A stretch of 64,000 nt of DNA from Actinomycetes bacterium. GTDB taxonomy: Bacteria; Actinomycetota; Actinomycetes; Mycobacteriales; Mycobacteriaceae. Below the pieces are notes generated by a model, which saw only the letters and a program-made list of their open reading frames with translations, did no database searches and was not told where the DNA came from. Position 1 is the first letter of the stretch, and each line of letters starts with the position of its first letter. This document shows, piece by piece, positions 17,432-24,997 of the stretch. The stretch lies in the NCBI GenBank assembly GCA_023404955.1, contig JAEXZY010000158.1:24512-88511 (forward strand), read 5' to 3'. The translations under genes and the position numbers were made by a program.

Positions 17432-17850
17432 GCTCGTCGTGGATCGTCGTGATCGCGGTGCTGATCGCCGCGTTGGGCCTCTCGTTCGTGGTCGGCCGGC
17501 TGCTGACCACGCGCTCCGGCCGGATGAAGGAAGCGCCGGACATGCCCGCCGTCGACACCAGTGAGCTGGGCCTGTCCGGCACGGGGCCGACGGTCGTGCA
17601 TTTCGGCGCGGTGTGGTGCGGCCCCTGCGCGGGCGTGCGCCGCGTCGTCGATCAGGTGTGCGCCGAGCTGACCGGCGTTGCTCACGTGGAGATCGACATG
17701 GACGCCAATCCCGAAGCCGCCCGCCGTCTTTCCGTCTTGTCGCTGCCGACGACGTTCGTCTTCGACGCCGAGGGACGCCAGCGATATCGGGCGTCGGGCG
17801 TGCCGACAGCCGCTGACCTGCGGTCCGCGCTGCGGCCGCTGTTGGCTTGA
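17428..17850 (+). CDS. thiX: Membrane-anchored thioredoxin-like protein ThiX
   Basis: A 140-residue protein with one N-terminal transmembrane helix (about residues 5-25) and a thioredoxin fold. The active site VWCGPC is at about 66-71 and the cis-Pro motif LPTTFVF follows. Probably a membrane-tethered dithiol oxidoreductase. It overlaps lmeA by four bases and lies just upstream of the cysteine-controlled sulfur genes. Corresponds to Rv0816c. Confidence 0.88.
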   Translation: MSSSWIVVIAVLIAALGLSFVVGRLLTTRSGRMKEAPDMPAVDTSELGLSGTGPTVVHFGAVWCGPCAGVRRVVDQVCAELTGVAHVEIDMDANPEAARRLSVLSLPTTFVFDAEGRQRYRASGVPTAADLRSALRPLLA

Positions 17851-17866
17851 TCACCCTGTCGTTGGG

Positions 17867-17872
17867 TAAGCT
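17867..17872 (+). promoter_or_regulatory. Leaderless -10 of the cysteine leader operon
   Basis: TAAGCT ends 6 nt before GTG 17879, the first codon of the cysteine-rich leader peptide. Confidence 0.6.
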
Positions 17873-17878
17873 GTCGCC

Positions 17879-17971
17879 GTGCCAACCCGTGTCGAGCTCA
17901 GGCTCACCAAGCGCCGCGCAGTCGATCTGTGCCGCGTCGCGGGTTGTTGCTGTTGTTGTTGTAGCTGCTGA
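17879..17971 (+). CDS. Polycysteine leader peptide, cysteine-responsive attenuator
   Basis: Leaderless 30-residue open frame from GTG 17879 to TGA 17971. It holds Cys18, six consecutive Cys codons (23-28), then Ser and Cys30. Polycysteine-encoding leaderless short ORFs of this type are described in mycobacteria as cysteine-responsive attenuators of the sulfur operon that follows here. The sequence shows a plausible mechanism: the Cys-codon stretch 17950-17956 can pair with 18039-18045, directly before and into the AGGAG site (18044-18048) of the next gene. Ribosomes stalled at Cys codons would then free that site. The pairing is my inference. Confidence 0.88.
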   Translation: MPTRVELRLTKRRAVDLCRVAGCCCCCCSC

Positions 17972-18055
17972 GTAGCCACGCCGTCGTCGGCGCCGCGCTC
18001 TCCGGCGGTCTCGTCGCGAGCCGCATCAGCCAGTCCGGACAACAGGAGCATTTTC
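17972..18055 (+). promoter_or_regulatory. Attenuator region before the DUF4395 gene
   Basis: 84-nt spacer with GC-rich hairpin-forming segments around 17988-18025, the GTCCGGAC palindrome, and the ribosome binding site AGGAG at 18044-18048. The bases before that site complement the polycysteine codons upstream. Confidence 0.6.
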
Positions 18056-18529
18056 ATGTCGCACGTATCGCACACCACAGAGAGCCGCCCGTCGGCCCAG
18101 GTCGACGTCCGTGGTCCGCGGTTCGTCGCGTGGGTCACCACCGCTGTGCTGGTCGCCACCTTGCTCGTGTCGACGGCCAGCACTGCGTATGCCGCCGCGC
18201 TTCTCGCCGTCCAGGCGGTCGTGTTCGCGCTGGGGGCCACACTCGGTCCGCGCCGCCACCCCTACGGCCTTCTGTTCGCGGCGCTCGTCGCTCCCCGTCT
18301 GGGTCCCGTGACGGAGCGGGAGCCGGTGGCTCCGCTCAAGTTCGCCCAGTCGGTCGGCCTGGTCTTCGCGGTCGCCGGTGTCGCGGCCTTCCTCTCGGGG
18401 TCGCCGACGCTCGGGCTGGTGGCCACCGGTTTCGCGCTGGCGGCCGCATTTCTGAACGCAGCCTTCGGCATCTGCCTGGGCTGCCAGCTCTATCCGTTGT
18501 TCCTCCGCCTGAAACCCACTCACTCGTAG
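18056..18529 (+). CDS. DUF4395 membrane protein
   Basis: A 157-residue membrane protein with four hydrophobic helices (about residues 24-45, 46-66, 98-118 and 119-140). A Cys pair, CLGCQLY, lies near the end of the last helix. DUF4395 proteins are often next to thioredoxin-like and rhodanese genes, so a redox or sulfur-transport role is plausible but unproven. First structural gene after the cysteine attenuator, followed after 17 nt by cysA2. Confidence 0.85.
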   Translation: MSHVSHTTESRPSAQVDVRGPRFVAWVTTAVLVATLLVSTASTAYAAALLAVQAVVFALGATLGPRRHPYGLLFAALVAPRLGPVTEREPVAPLKFAQSVGLVFAVAGVAAFLSGSPTLGLVATGFALAAAFLNAAFGICLGCQLYPLFLRLKPTHS

Positions 18530-18546
18530 TCGAAAGGATCTCCTCC

Positions 18547-19380
18547 ATGGCACGCTCCGACGTCCTGGTCACAGCAGACTGGGCCGAGAGCAATCTCGAT
18601 GCGCCGAACACCGTTTTCGTCGAGGTCGACGAAGACACCAGCGCATACGACACCGGGCACATCCCCGGTGCGATCCGGCTCGACTGGAAGACCGATCTGC
18701 AGGATCCGGTCAAGCGCGACTTCGTCGACCAGCAGCAGTTCTCGAAGCTGCTGTCGGACAAGGGCATCGCCAACGACGACACGGTGGTGCTGTACGGCGG
18801 CAACAACAACTGGTTCGCCGCCTACGCCTACTGGTACTTCAAGCTGTACGGCCACGAGGACGTCAAGCTCCTCGACGGCGGCCGCAAGAAGTGGGAGCTC
18901 GACTCCCGGCCCCTGTCCAAGGACGCGGTGACGCGTCCTGAGACCAGCTACAGCGCCAAGGCGCCCGACAACAGCATCCGCGCGTTCCGGGACGAGGTCA
19001 TCGCGGCGATCGGCGCGAAGAACCTGGTCGACGTGCGGTCCCCCGATGAGTTCTCGGGCAAGATCCTGGCCCCGGCGCACCTGCCGCAGGAGCAGAGCCA
19101 GCGTGCCGGTCACATCCCGTCGGCCATCAACGTGCCGTGGAGCAAGGCTGCCAACGAGGACGGCACCTTCAAGTCCGACGAGGACCTGGCCAAGCTCTAC
19201 GCCGATGCCGGGCTGGACGGCGAGAAGGAGACCATCGCCTACTGCCGCATCGGGGAGCGCTCGTCGCACACCTGGTTCGTGCTGCAGGAACTGTTGGGAC
19301 ACAAGAACGTCAAGAACTACGACGGCAGTTGGACGGAATACGGCTCCCTGGTGGGCGCCCCGATCGAGTTGGGAAGTTGA
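18547..19380 (+). CDS. cysA2: Thiosulfate sulfurtransferase CysA2 (tandem rhodanese)
   Basis: A 277-residue tandem-rhodanese enzyme that moves sulfane sulfur from thiosulfate to an acceptor. The N-terminal inactive domain has the CH2A-like DTGHIPGAIRLDW. The C-terminal catalytic domain has the active loop CRIGERS with Cys at about residue 233, preceded by RAGHIPSAINVPW. Start ATG 18547 follows a weak GGATC-type site, 17 nt after the DUF4395 gene. Corresponds to Rv0815c. Confidence 0.95.
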   Translation: MARSDVLVTADWAESNLDAPNTVFVEVDEDTSAYDTGHIPGAIRLDWKTDLQDPVKRDFVDQQQFSKLLSDKGIANDDTVVLYGGNNNWFAAYAYWYFKLYGHEDVKLLDGGRKKWELDSRPLSKDAVTRPETSYSAKAPDNSIRAFRDEVIAAIGAKNLVDVRSPDEFSGKILAPAHLPQEQSQRAGHIPSAINVPWSKAANEDGTFKSDEDLAKLYADAGLDGEKETIAYCRIGERSSHTWFVLQELLGHKNVKNYDGSWTEYGSLVGAPIELGS

Positions 19381-19381
19381 T

Positions 19382-19684
19382 ATGTGCTCTGCACCGAAAC
19401 AAGGACTGACGTTGCCCGCGAGCGTCGACCTGGAGAAGGAAACGGTCATCACCGGCCGTGTCGTTGACGGCTCGGGGCAGGCGGTCGGCGGGGCGTTCGT
19501 GCGCCTGCTCGACAGCTCCGACGAGTTCACCGCCGAGGTCGTCGCGTCGGCCACCGGTGACTTCCGGTTCTTCGCCGCGCCGGGGAACTGGACGCTGCGG
19601 GCGCTGTCGCCGGCCGGCAACGGCGATGCCAGTGTGGCGCCGTCGGGCGCGGGGATCCACGAGGTCGACGTCAAGGTCGCGTGA
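19382..19684 (+). CDS. sseC: SseC, DUF1416 protein
   Basis: A 100-residue DUF1416 protein that starts one base after the cysA2 stop. It has the carboxypeptidase-regulatory-like beta fold (ITGRVVDGSGQAVGGAFVRLLD). Always paired with the CysA-type rhodanese in mycobacteria, hence the name SseC; biochemical role unknown. Last gene of the cysteine-controlled operon. Confidence 0.92.
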   Translation: MCSAPKQGLTLPASVDLEKETVITGRVVDGSGQAVGGAFVRLLDSSDEFTAEVVASATGDFRFFAAPGNWTLRALSPAGNGDASVAPSGAGIHEVDVKVA

Positions 19685-19691
19685 CGACGGC

Positions 19692-19791
19692 AGGAGTCGC
19701 GCCATCGGGTAGCGCGTGACGACGAAGGCGGCGTGGGGGCACCACCCCCTTGCGGGGGAGGACGAGCTGCCGAGGAGTCGCGCCATCGGGT
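19692..19791 (+). repeat. Short direct repeat pair
   Basis: The 19-nt sequence AGGAGTCGCGCCATCGGGT occurs at 19692-19710 and again at 19773-19791. GCGTGACGACG also occurs twice nearby (about 19679 and 19714), and a CCCCC/GGGGG hairpin (19745-19749 with 19754-19758) lies between the copies. Confidence 0.7.
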
Positions 19792-19804
19792 CGGCGCGAC
19801 TCCT
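19773..19804 (+). terminator. Terminator-like hairpin after sseC
   Basis: Perfect 12-bp stem (19773-19784 with 19793-19804), 8-nt loop. It includes the second copy of the direct repeat and lacks a U tract, as is usual in mycobacteria. Confidence 0.55.
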
Positions 19805-19916
19805 CGCTCGCCGGCTTTGATCTTGCTGTGAAAATGCTGCGCGATTAGCTGTCGTCGGCGACGATAGGTGCACTGCCCGCGCACCCGCGTAGGCCACCAC
19901 CTCCGAGGACCCGACG

Positions 19917-20237
19917 ATGAAGATCACCTTCGCCTTTGCTGCGGCCGCGGCGTTCGCCACGGTCGGTTTGATGAGCGCGCCCGCCGCCCTCGCGGATCCC
20001 GAGGGCGACTTCCTGACGGTGATCGGCAAGGGTGGCATCACCTGGCCGTCGGACAAGACCCAGCAGGTGCTCGACACCGGCCGCGCGGTCTGCCAGGACT
20101 GGGAGAACGGCGCCTCCTTCGAGCAGGAAGTGGCCGATCTGACCAGTGTCACCGACTGGTCGGACTACCAGGCCGGGTACTTCGTCGGCGCGGCCACCGG
20201 GGCCTTCTGCCCTGAGTACGAGAGCAAGGTCAGCTGA
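19917..20237 (+). CDS. Secreted DUF732 protein
   Basis: A 106-residue exported protein. Signal peptide 1-26 ends in ALA-D. The mature part has the mycobacterial DUF732 pattern, with DFLTVIGKGGITW, VCQDWENG and a final AFCPEY, giving a conserved Cys pair that may form a disulfide. Function unknown. GAGGA at about 19902 precedes ATG 19917. Confidence 0.85.
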   Translation: MKITFAFAAAAAFATVGLMSAPAALADPEGDFLTVIGKGGITWPSDKTQQVLDTGRAVCQDWENGASFEQEVADLTSVTDWSDYQAGYFVGAATGAFCPEYESKVS

Positions 20238-20262
20238 CCTCAACCCCACGATGAGCGGGGGC

Positions 20263-20268
20263 TAGACT
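20263..20268 (+). promoter_or_regulatory. Leaderless -10 of the small ORF/nitrobindin operon
   Basis: TAGACT ends 7 nt before GTG 20276. Confidence 0.55.
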
Positions 20269-20275
20269 CTCCCTC

Positions 20276-20374
20276 GTGGTGCTGTTCTACGAACTTCTGC
20301 TCGTCGCGGCCGTCGTGGTGATCACGTGGTTCGCGCTGTACGCGCTGTACCGGCTGATCACCGACGAGTCGTGA
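20276..20374 (+). CDS. 32-residue single-helix membrane protein
   Basis: Starts GTG GTG CTG and encodes one hydrophobic helix (residues about 4-25) with aromatic borders (FYELLL and YALYRL) and a short charged tail ending ITDES. The stop overlaps the GTG of the nitrobindin gene (GTGA), so the two are translationally coupled from a leaderless message. No known function. Coupling and the clean helix make it a real gene rather than a chance frame. Confidence 0.75.
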   Translation: MVLFYELLLVAAVVVITWFALYALYRLITDES

Positions 20375-21000
20375 CCTCTGGCGACGAGGCGGTCGCCGCT
20401 GCTGCCGAACGCGCCCGGCAGACCGCTGCGCGCAACATCCCGGTCTTCGGAGACCTCCCGCTGCCTGCTGACACGGCCAATCTTCGCGAAGGCGCCGACC
20501 TCGACGATCGCCTGCTGGCCCTTCTTCCCCTGGTCGGGGTGTGGCGAGGCGAGGGTGAAGGCCGCGGTGCCCACGGCGATTACCGGTTCGGTCAGCAGAT
20601 CGTGGTCTCCCACGACGGCGCCGACTACCTGAATTGGGAAGCCCGCTCCTGGCGGTTGACCGACGACGGCGATTACGACGGCCAGACGTTGCGGGAGACG
20701 GGTTTCTGGCGCTTCGTCAACGATCCGGGCGATCCGGGTGAATCGCAGGCCATCGAGTTGCTGCTGGCACATTCGGCGGGCTATGTGGAGTTGTTCTACG
20801 GTCGGCCGCTCAACCAGTCGTCCTGGGAGTTGGTCACCGACGCACTGGCGCGCAGCAAGTCCGGCATCCTCGTCGGCGGCGCGAAGCGGCTTTACGGGAT
20901 CGTCGACGGCGGGGATCTCGCCTATGTCGAAGAGCGTGTCGATGCCGACGGCGGTCTGGTCCCGCATCTGTCCGCCCGCCTGGCCCGGTTCGTCGGTTAG
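20371..21000 (+). CDS. Nitrobindin-like haem protein (FABP-type barrel)
   Basis: A 209-residue protein of the nitrobindin/THAP4 family, a ten-stranded barrel binding haem; members react with NO and peroxynitrite. The family signature GVWRGEGEG follows LLPLVGV. The C-terminal segment VPHLSARL contains a His that is the candidate proximal ligand. Start GTG 20371 overlaps the small membrane protein gene. Corresponds to Rv0813c. Confidence 0.88.
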   Translation: MTSGDEAVAAAAERARQTAARNIPVFGDLPLPADTANLREGADLDDRLLALLPLVGVWRGEGEGRGAHGDYRFGQQIVVSHDGADYLNWEARSWRLTDDGDYDGQTLRETGFWRFVNDPGDPGESQAIELLLAHSAGYVELFYGRPLNQSSWELVTDALARSKSGILVGGAKRLYGIVDGGDLAYVEERVDADGGLVPHLSARLARFVG

Positions 21001-21287
21001 TGCGGCGCGCAACGGCCGTGGCGATCTGCGCGGCGAGCATGGTGATGTCGTACTCCACGGCATGTTCCTCTCCCGCCCAGCAGGCACCGGCACCCTCCCC
21101 GACGAGCACGGTCTCCCCCAGTGTCGGGCACGGGTCGCTCGCTTACTGCCTGAGTCAGCACGGGATGCCGAGCGCACCGGGGCCGATGACCGGCCCGCCC
21201 GCCGGCGTCGATCCGGCGGCGTGGGAGGCGGCGATGCGGGAGTGCTCGTCGTTGGCGCCCGGCCCGGACGCGCCGACGAAGCCCTAG
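21000..21287 (+). CDS. Small exported protein or lipoprotein
   Basis: A 95-residue protein starting at GTG 21000, which shares its G with the nitrobindin stop TAG. Residues 1-22 are a signal sequence ending STAC-SS, a weak lipobox with Cys22. A Pro/Ser-rich linker and a short domain with CLSQHG and ECSSL follow. Two remaining Cys may pair. Family unknown. Confidence 0.6.
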   Translation: MRRATAVAICAASMVMSYSTACSSPAQQAPAPSPTSTVSPSVGHGSLAYCLSQHGMPSAPGPMTGPPAGVDPAAWEAAMRECSSLAPGPDAPTKP

Positions 21288-21309
21288 AACCGGTCCCGGA
21301 AACGGAGCA

Positions 21310-21358
21310 GCCCCCGAGCCGTGATCCTCGGTCGGACTCAACCAAGGGGCTCGGGGGC
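21310..21358. terminator. Terminator between convergent genes
   Basis: 11-bp GC-rich stem (21310-21320 with 21348-21358) and a 27-nt loop, just after the exported-protein gene. The remaining spacer to 21533 contains an AT-richer stretch around 21440-21475 but no recognisable gene. Confidence 0.65.
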
Positions 21359-21533
21359 CGGGTGGCTGCGGGGAATTCGCCAGCGCGCGCAGTAGGCGTC
21401 AAGCGCTCCCCGGCGCTGCTAGCTCGCAGCCACCTCACATGTCCATAAGTCATTCAATTTGTCGGACCACCTCCTTCCCTGTGTACAGGCGAAGGTACCC
21501 GCGCTCCGGCTGGGCGACAAGGGAATTAATCTC

Positions 21534-22412
21534 TCAGCGATCACTGAGGATGGCGGCGTCGACCAGCCCGGCGACCTCCGCGGCGATCGGCGCGGGGGCC
21601 AGCGGAACTCCGTCGAGGGTGTGCACGCGCGCGGCCAGCGTGATGCTCGACACCAGCCAGACCCCCTGTGCGGTCAGAAGATCGGCGGGTGTCAGCGCTT
21701 GGTAGTCGCAGTCATAGCCGGCGGTGCGTGCCACCTCGAACAGCGCCCGCTGCGTCGTGCCGCGCAGGATCGGATACCAGGGCGGGGGCGTCAGCAGGCA
21801 CGGTCGGCCGTCGTCGGACGTCGTGGCGATGACGACGGTCGAGCGGGGACCTTCGAGGATGTGGCCGTCGGTGCTGACGAAGACGACGTCGCCGGCGCCG
21901 TGCCGCTCGGCGTGCCGCAGCGCGGCCATGTTGACGGCGTAGGACAGCGTCTTGGCGCCGGCCACCAGCCACGGCAGGTTCTCGTCGGCGTTCGAGGCGA
22001 GGCCACGGTCGAGTGTCAGCGCGGCGACGCCGACGCGGCGGGCCTCGGCGACGCGGGGCGCGAGCGGGCCGACGGTCGCGTAGGCGGTGCCGGTCGGGTC
22101 GCTCTCCCGGCCGCGGCTGTACACCAGACGCAGCACGCCCTCGTCGCCCCCGTCGGCCAACCATGTCGCGACGGCCTGGTCGATCGCGGACCGCCACGCG
22201 GGCAGGTCGGGCGCGGGCAGGTCCATCAGCTGCGCCGAATGCGTCAGCCGTGCCAAGTGCGCCTCGAGCAGGCAGGGCCTGCCCTCGCGGATCAGCAGCG
22301 TCTCGAAGATCCCGTCGCCGCGCACGGCGGCGAGGTCGTCGGCGTGAAGCAGCGGCGCAGCCGGATCGCAGACGCCGCCGCCGAGAGAGACCACCACGCT
22401 GAGTCCGGCCAT
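21534..22412 (-). CDS. Aminodeoxychorismate lyase-like PLP enzyme (fold type IV)
   Basis: A 292-residue enzyme of the branched-chain aminotransferase/4-amino-4-deoxychorismate lyase fold. The Schiff-base Lys is in VAGAKTLSYAVNM, and the PLP phosphate site in ILEGPRSTVV and LRGTTQRALFEVA. As in PabC it probably makes 4-aminobenzoate for folate; D-amino acid aminotransferase is the alternative. TACGCT (22426-22421, minus) ends 8 nt before ATG 22412. Divergent from the folate-binding YgfZ-like gene across 51 bp, which fits a folate link. Corresponds to Rv0812. Confidence 0.87.
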   Translation of the reverse strand: MAGLSVVVSLGGGVCDPAAPLLHADDLAAVRGDGIFETLLIREGRPCLLEAHLARLTHSAQLMDLPAPDLPAWRSAIDQAVATWLADGGDEGVLRLVYSRGRESDPTGTAYATVGPLAPRVAEARRVGVAALTLDRGLASNADENLPWLVAGAKTLSYAVNMAALRHAERHGAGDVVFVSTDGHILEGPRSTVVIATTSDDGRPCLLTPPPWYPILRGTTQRALFEVARTAGYDCDYQALTPADLLTAQGVWLVSSITLAARVHTLDGVPLAPAPIAAEVAGLVDAAILSDR

Positions 22413-22451
22413 GGGGCATCAGCGTAGCCGCGCCCGCACTCGGCCGGCTCG

Positions 22452-22457
22452 TAGCAT
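22452..22457 (+). promoter_or_regulatory. Leaderless -10 of the ygfZ-like gene
   Basis: TAGCAT ends 6 nt before ATG 22464. Confidence 0.5.
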
Positions 22458-22463
22458 TGAGCC

Positions 22464-23549
22464 ATGTCTGTGCACACCTCCGCGGTCCCCGCTCCCGAGA
22501 ACGGACCCGACTCCGGCGCGGTCTGGCATTACGGCGATCCGCTGGGCGAGCAGCGGGCGGCCAGCCAGGGTGCGATCGTGGTCGATCGTTCACATCGCGC
22601 GGTGCTGGCGCTCACCGGCGCGGAGCGAAAGAGTTGGCTGCACACCATTTCCAGCCAGCACGTCAGCGATCTGCCGGACGGCGCGGTGACGCAGAACCTG
22701 AGCCTCGACGGGCAGGGCCGCGTCGAAGATCACTGGCTGCAGACGCAACTCGACGGCGTCACGATCCTCGACACCGAACCCTGGCGGGGCGAGCCGCTGC
22801 TGGCCTTCCTGCGCAGGATGGTGTTCTGGGCCGACGTCGTGGTGGAGCCGGCGGATCTGGCGGTTCTGTCGCTCGTGGGTCCCGCGGTGTCCGAGGCGGC
22901 CGTGCTGGAGGCACTGGGGGTTCCGGCGCTGCCGGTCACCGGCACGGCGATCACCCTGCCCGACGGCGGTTTTGTGCGCGCGCTGCCGGGGACCGTCGAC
23001 GAGATCGACCTCGTCGTGCCCCGTGAGCAGGCGGCCTCGTTCCTGCAGCGGCTGGAGGTGGCCGGGGTGCGCCGCGCCGGGGTGTGGGCGTACGAGGCGC
23101 ATCGGGTGGCGGCGCGGCGGCCGCGCCTGGGTGTCGACACCGATGAGCGCACGATTCCGCACGAGGTGGGCTGGATCGGCTCGGCGGTGCACTTGGACAA
23201 GGGCTGCTACCGCGGTCAGGAGACCGTCGCGCGGGTGCACAATCTCGGGAAGCCACCGCGCATGCTGGTGCTTCTGCACCTCGACGGCGCCACCGATCGG
23301 CCGGCCACCGGCGACCCGGTGTTGGCCGGGGGTCGCGCCGTCGGCCGGGTGGGCACCGTCGTGGAGCACGTGGACGAAGGACCGATCGCCCTGGCGCTGC
23401 TCAAGCGCGGCCTTCCGGCGGACACCGAGCTGGTGACCGGCGGCGAGGTGGCGGTGGCGGCGGCCATCGATCCCGACTCCCTGCCGGCCGCCGACGTGGC
23501 GGGAGCAGGCCGGTTGGCGGTCGACAGGCTGCGCGGCGCGGCGCGGTGA
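22464..23549 (+). CDS. YgfZ/GcvT-type folate-binding protein
   Basis: A 361-residue protein with the GcvT-like tetrahydrofolate-binding fold. The YgfZ signature KGCYRGQE, with its reactive Cys, is near residue 250, and the C-terminal barrel has GRVGTVVEH. YgfZ helps iron-sulfur enzymes function, for example MiaB in E. coli. No glycine-cleavage genes are nearby, which favours YgfZ over GcvT. Corresponds to Rv0811c. Confidence 0.88.
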   Translation: MSVHTSAVPAPENGPDSGAVWHYGDPLGEQRAASQGAIVVDRSHRAVLALTGAERKSWLHTISSQHVSDLPDGAVTQNLSLDGQGRVEDHWLQTQLDGVTILDTEPWRGEPLLAFLRRMVFWADVVVEPADLAVLSLVGPAVSEAAVLEALGVPALPVTGTAITLPDGGFVRALPGTVDEIDLVVPREQAASFLQRLEVAGVRRAGVWAYEAHRVAARRPRLGVDTDERTIPHEVGWIGSAVHLDKGCYRGQETVARVHNLGKPPRMLVLLHLDGATDRPATGDPVLAGGRAVGRVGTVVEHVDEGPIALALLKRGLPADTELVTGGEVAVAAAIDPDSLPAADVAGAGRLAVDRLRGAAR

Positions 23550-23593
23550 CCCGGGCAAAACGGGGCCTGCCAGCGCCGCGGCGTTCGGCACGG

Positions 23594-23656
23594 TAAAGTG
23601 TCGGCAGGACAATAGACACACTCAGATCGGAGCCGCCTAGCAATTAGGCCGCTCCG
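23594..23656 (+). promoter_or_regulatory. Promoter and structured leader of the DUF3073 gene
   Basis: TAAAGT (23594-23599) is a -10; the transcript would begin near 23606 with a leader of about 74 nt. In it GGAGC-C-GCCTA (23629-23639) and TAGGC-C-GCTCC (23645-23655) form a hairpin with one C-C mismatch and a GCAAT loop. A second short GGGGG/CCCCC stem touches the start codon. Confidence 0.5.
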
Positions 23657-23679
23657 TTATTGCGCGAGGGGGTTCCCCC

Positions 23680-23865
23680 ATGGGCCGCGGCCGGGCAAAG
23701 GCAAAGCAGACCAAGGTTGCTCGTGAGCTCAAGTACAGCTCACCGCAGACCGATTTCGAGCGGCTCCAGCGCGAGCTGGCCGGTGGAGACGATGACCGCC
23801 TCGGCGGTGACGTGCCATCGGATGATCGCTGGGCGGACGAGGACGAGTGGCGGCCTAGCCGCTGA
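23680..23865 (+). CDS. DUF3073 small basic/acidic protein
   Basis: A 61-residue actinobacterial DUF3073 protein: a basic N-terminus (MGRGRAKAKQTKVAREL), then SSPQTDFERLQREL, then a very acidic tail. No known function. The bipolar charge suggests an RNA- or ribosome-associated role, which is speculation. Corresponds to Rv0810c. Convergent with purM. Confidence 0.9.
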   Translation: MGRGRAKAKQTKVARELKYSSPQTDFERLQRELAGGDDDRLGGDVPSDDRWADEDEWRPSR

Positions 23866-23876
23866 CCCGTCCGGCG

Positions 23877-23896
23877 TCCCCGGTCAGAATCGGGGA
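23877..23896. terminator. Hairpin at the DUF3073/purM junction
   Basis: 6-bp stem TCCCCG/CGGGGA with an 8-nt loop overlapping the purM stop. The only candidate terminator for the two convergent genes. Confidence 0.4.
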
Positions 23897-24957
23897 TGTT
23901 GGCCCACGAGCACAGCTCGTGACGCGTCCTTGCTGCCCTTCTCGATGGTTCCGAGGGTCCAGCAGCTCAGGTGACGAGCAGTCAGGACGGCCAGCGCGCG
24001 GTCGGTGTCCTCCGGCGCGACGACGGCCACCATCCCGACGCCCATGTTGAACGTCTTCTCCATTTCGGCGCGTTCGATGCGGCCGCGCTGGGCGATCATG
24101 CCGAACACCGGTGCCGGCGTCCACGTGCCACGGTCCAGATGGGCGACCAGGCCCGGCGGGATGACCCGTTCCAGATTGCCGGCCAGTCCGCCGCCGGTGA
24201 CGTGGCAGAACGTGCGCACCTGCGTTTCCGCGGCCAGCGCCAGGCAGTCTTTGGCGTAGATGCGGGTCGGCTCGAGAAGTTCTTCACCGAGGGTGCGCCC
24301 GAATTCTTCGACGTGGCCGGCCAGGTTCATGTGGTCGATCTCGAGCAGGACGTGCCTGGCCAGGGAGTAGCCGTTGGAGTGCAGGCCGGTCGAGGCCATC
24401 GCGATGACCACATCGCCGGGGCGGACGCGGTCGGGGCCCAGCACGTCGTCGGCCTCGACCACACCGATGCCGGTCGCGGAGATGTCGTAGTGGTCGGGCG
24501 CCATCAGCCCGGGGTGCTCGGCGGTCTCGCCGCCCAACAGGGCACACCCAGCCGCCACGCAGCCCTCGGCGATGCCGGCCACGAGTTCGGCGACGCGTTC
24601 GGGGACCGTGCGCCCCACCGCGATGTAATCCTGCAGGAACAGCGGTTCCGCACCGCACACCACCAGGTCGTCGACCACCATCGCAACGAGGTCGATGCCG
24701 ACGGTGTCGTGTTTGTCCATCGCCTGGGCCACGGCGAGCTTGGTGCCCACACCGTCGGTCGAGGATGCCAGCAGCGGTTCGCGGTAGCCGCCCCGGAGGG
24801 CGAATAAGCCGGCGAACCCGCCGAGGCCGCCCAGGACCTCGGGCCGGGTGGCCTTTTTGGCGAGGGGTTTGAACAGCTCGACGGCGCGGTCGCCTGCTTC
24901 GATGTCGACCCCTGCCGACGCGTAGGAAATGCCGTGTTGTTCGGCGCGATCGGTCAT
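23884..24957 (-). CDS. purM: Phosphoribosylformylglycinamidine cyclo-ligase PurM
   Basis: A 357-residue AIR synthetase, step 5 of purine synthesis. Signature segments: SSTDGVGTKLAVA, MVVDDLVVCGAEPLF, LLGGETAEHPGL, STGLHSNGYSL and HVTGGGLAGNL. Start ATG 24957 is chosen because TAGCCT (24971-24966, minus) lies 8 nt upstream and the first conserved segment YASAGVDIEAG follows. Separated from purF by two unrelated genes. Confidence 0.96.
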   Translation of the reverse strand: MTDRAEQHGISYASAGVDIEAGDRAVELFKPLAKKATRPEVLGGLGGFAGLFALRGGYREPLLASSTDGVGTKLAVAQAMDKHDTVGIDLVAMVVDDLVVCGAEPLFLQDYIAVGRTVPERVAELVAGIAEGCVAAGCALLGGETAEHPGLMAPDHYDISATGIGVVEADDVLGPDRVRPGDVVIAMASTGLHSNGYSLARHVLLEIDHMNLAGHVEEFGRTLGEELLEPTRIYAKDCLALAAETQVRTFCHVTGGGLAGNLERVIPPGLVAHLDRGTWTPAPVFGMIAQRGRIERAEMEKTFNMGVGMVAVVAPEDTDRALAVLTARHLSCWTLGTIEKGSKDASRAVLVGQHPRF

Positions 24958-24965
24958 CGGCCATA

Positions 24966-24971
24966 AGGCTA
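24966..24971 (-). promoter_or_regulatory. Near-leaderless -10 of purM
   Basis: Minus-strand TAGCCT ends 8 nt before ATG 24957. Confidence 0.5.
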
Positions 24972-24997
24972 CCGCTCGGGGCCGCCAGCCAGTACAG

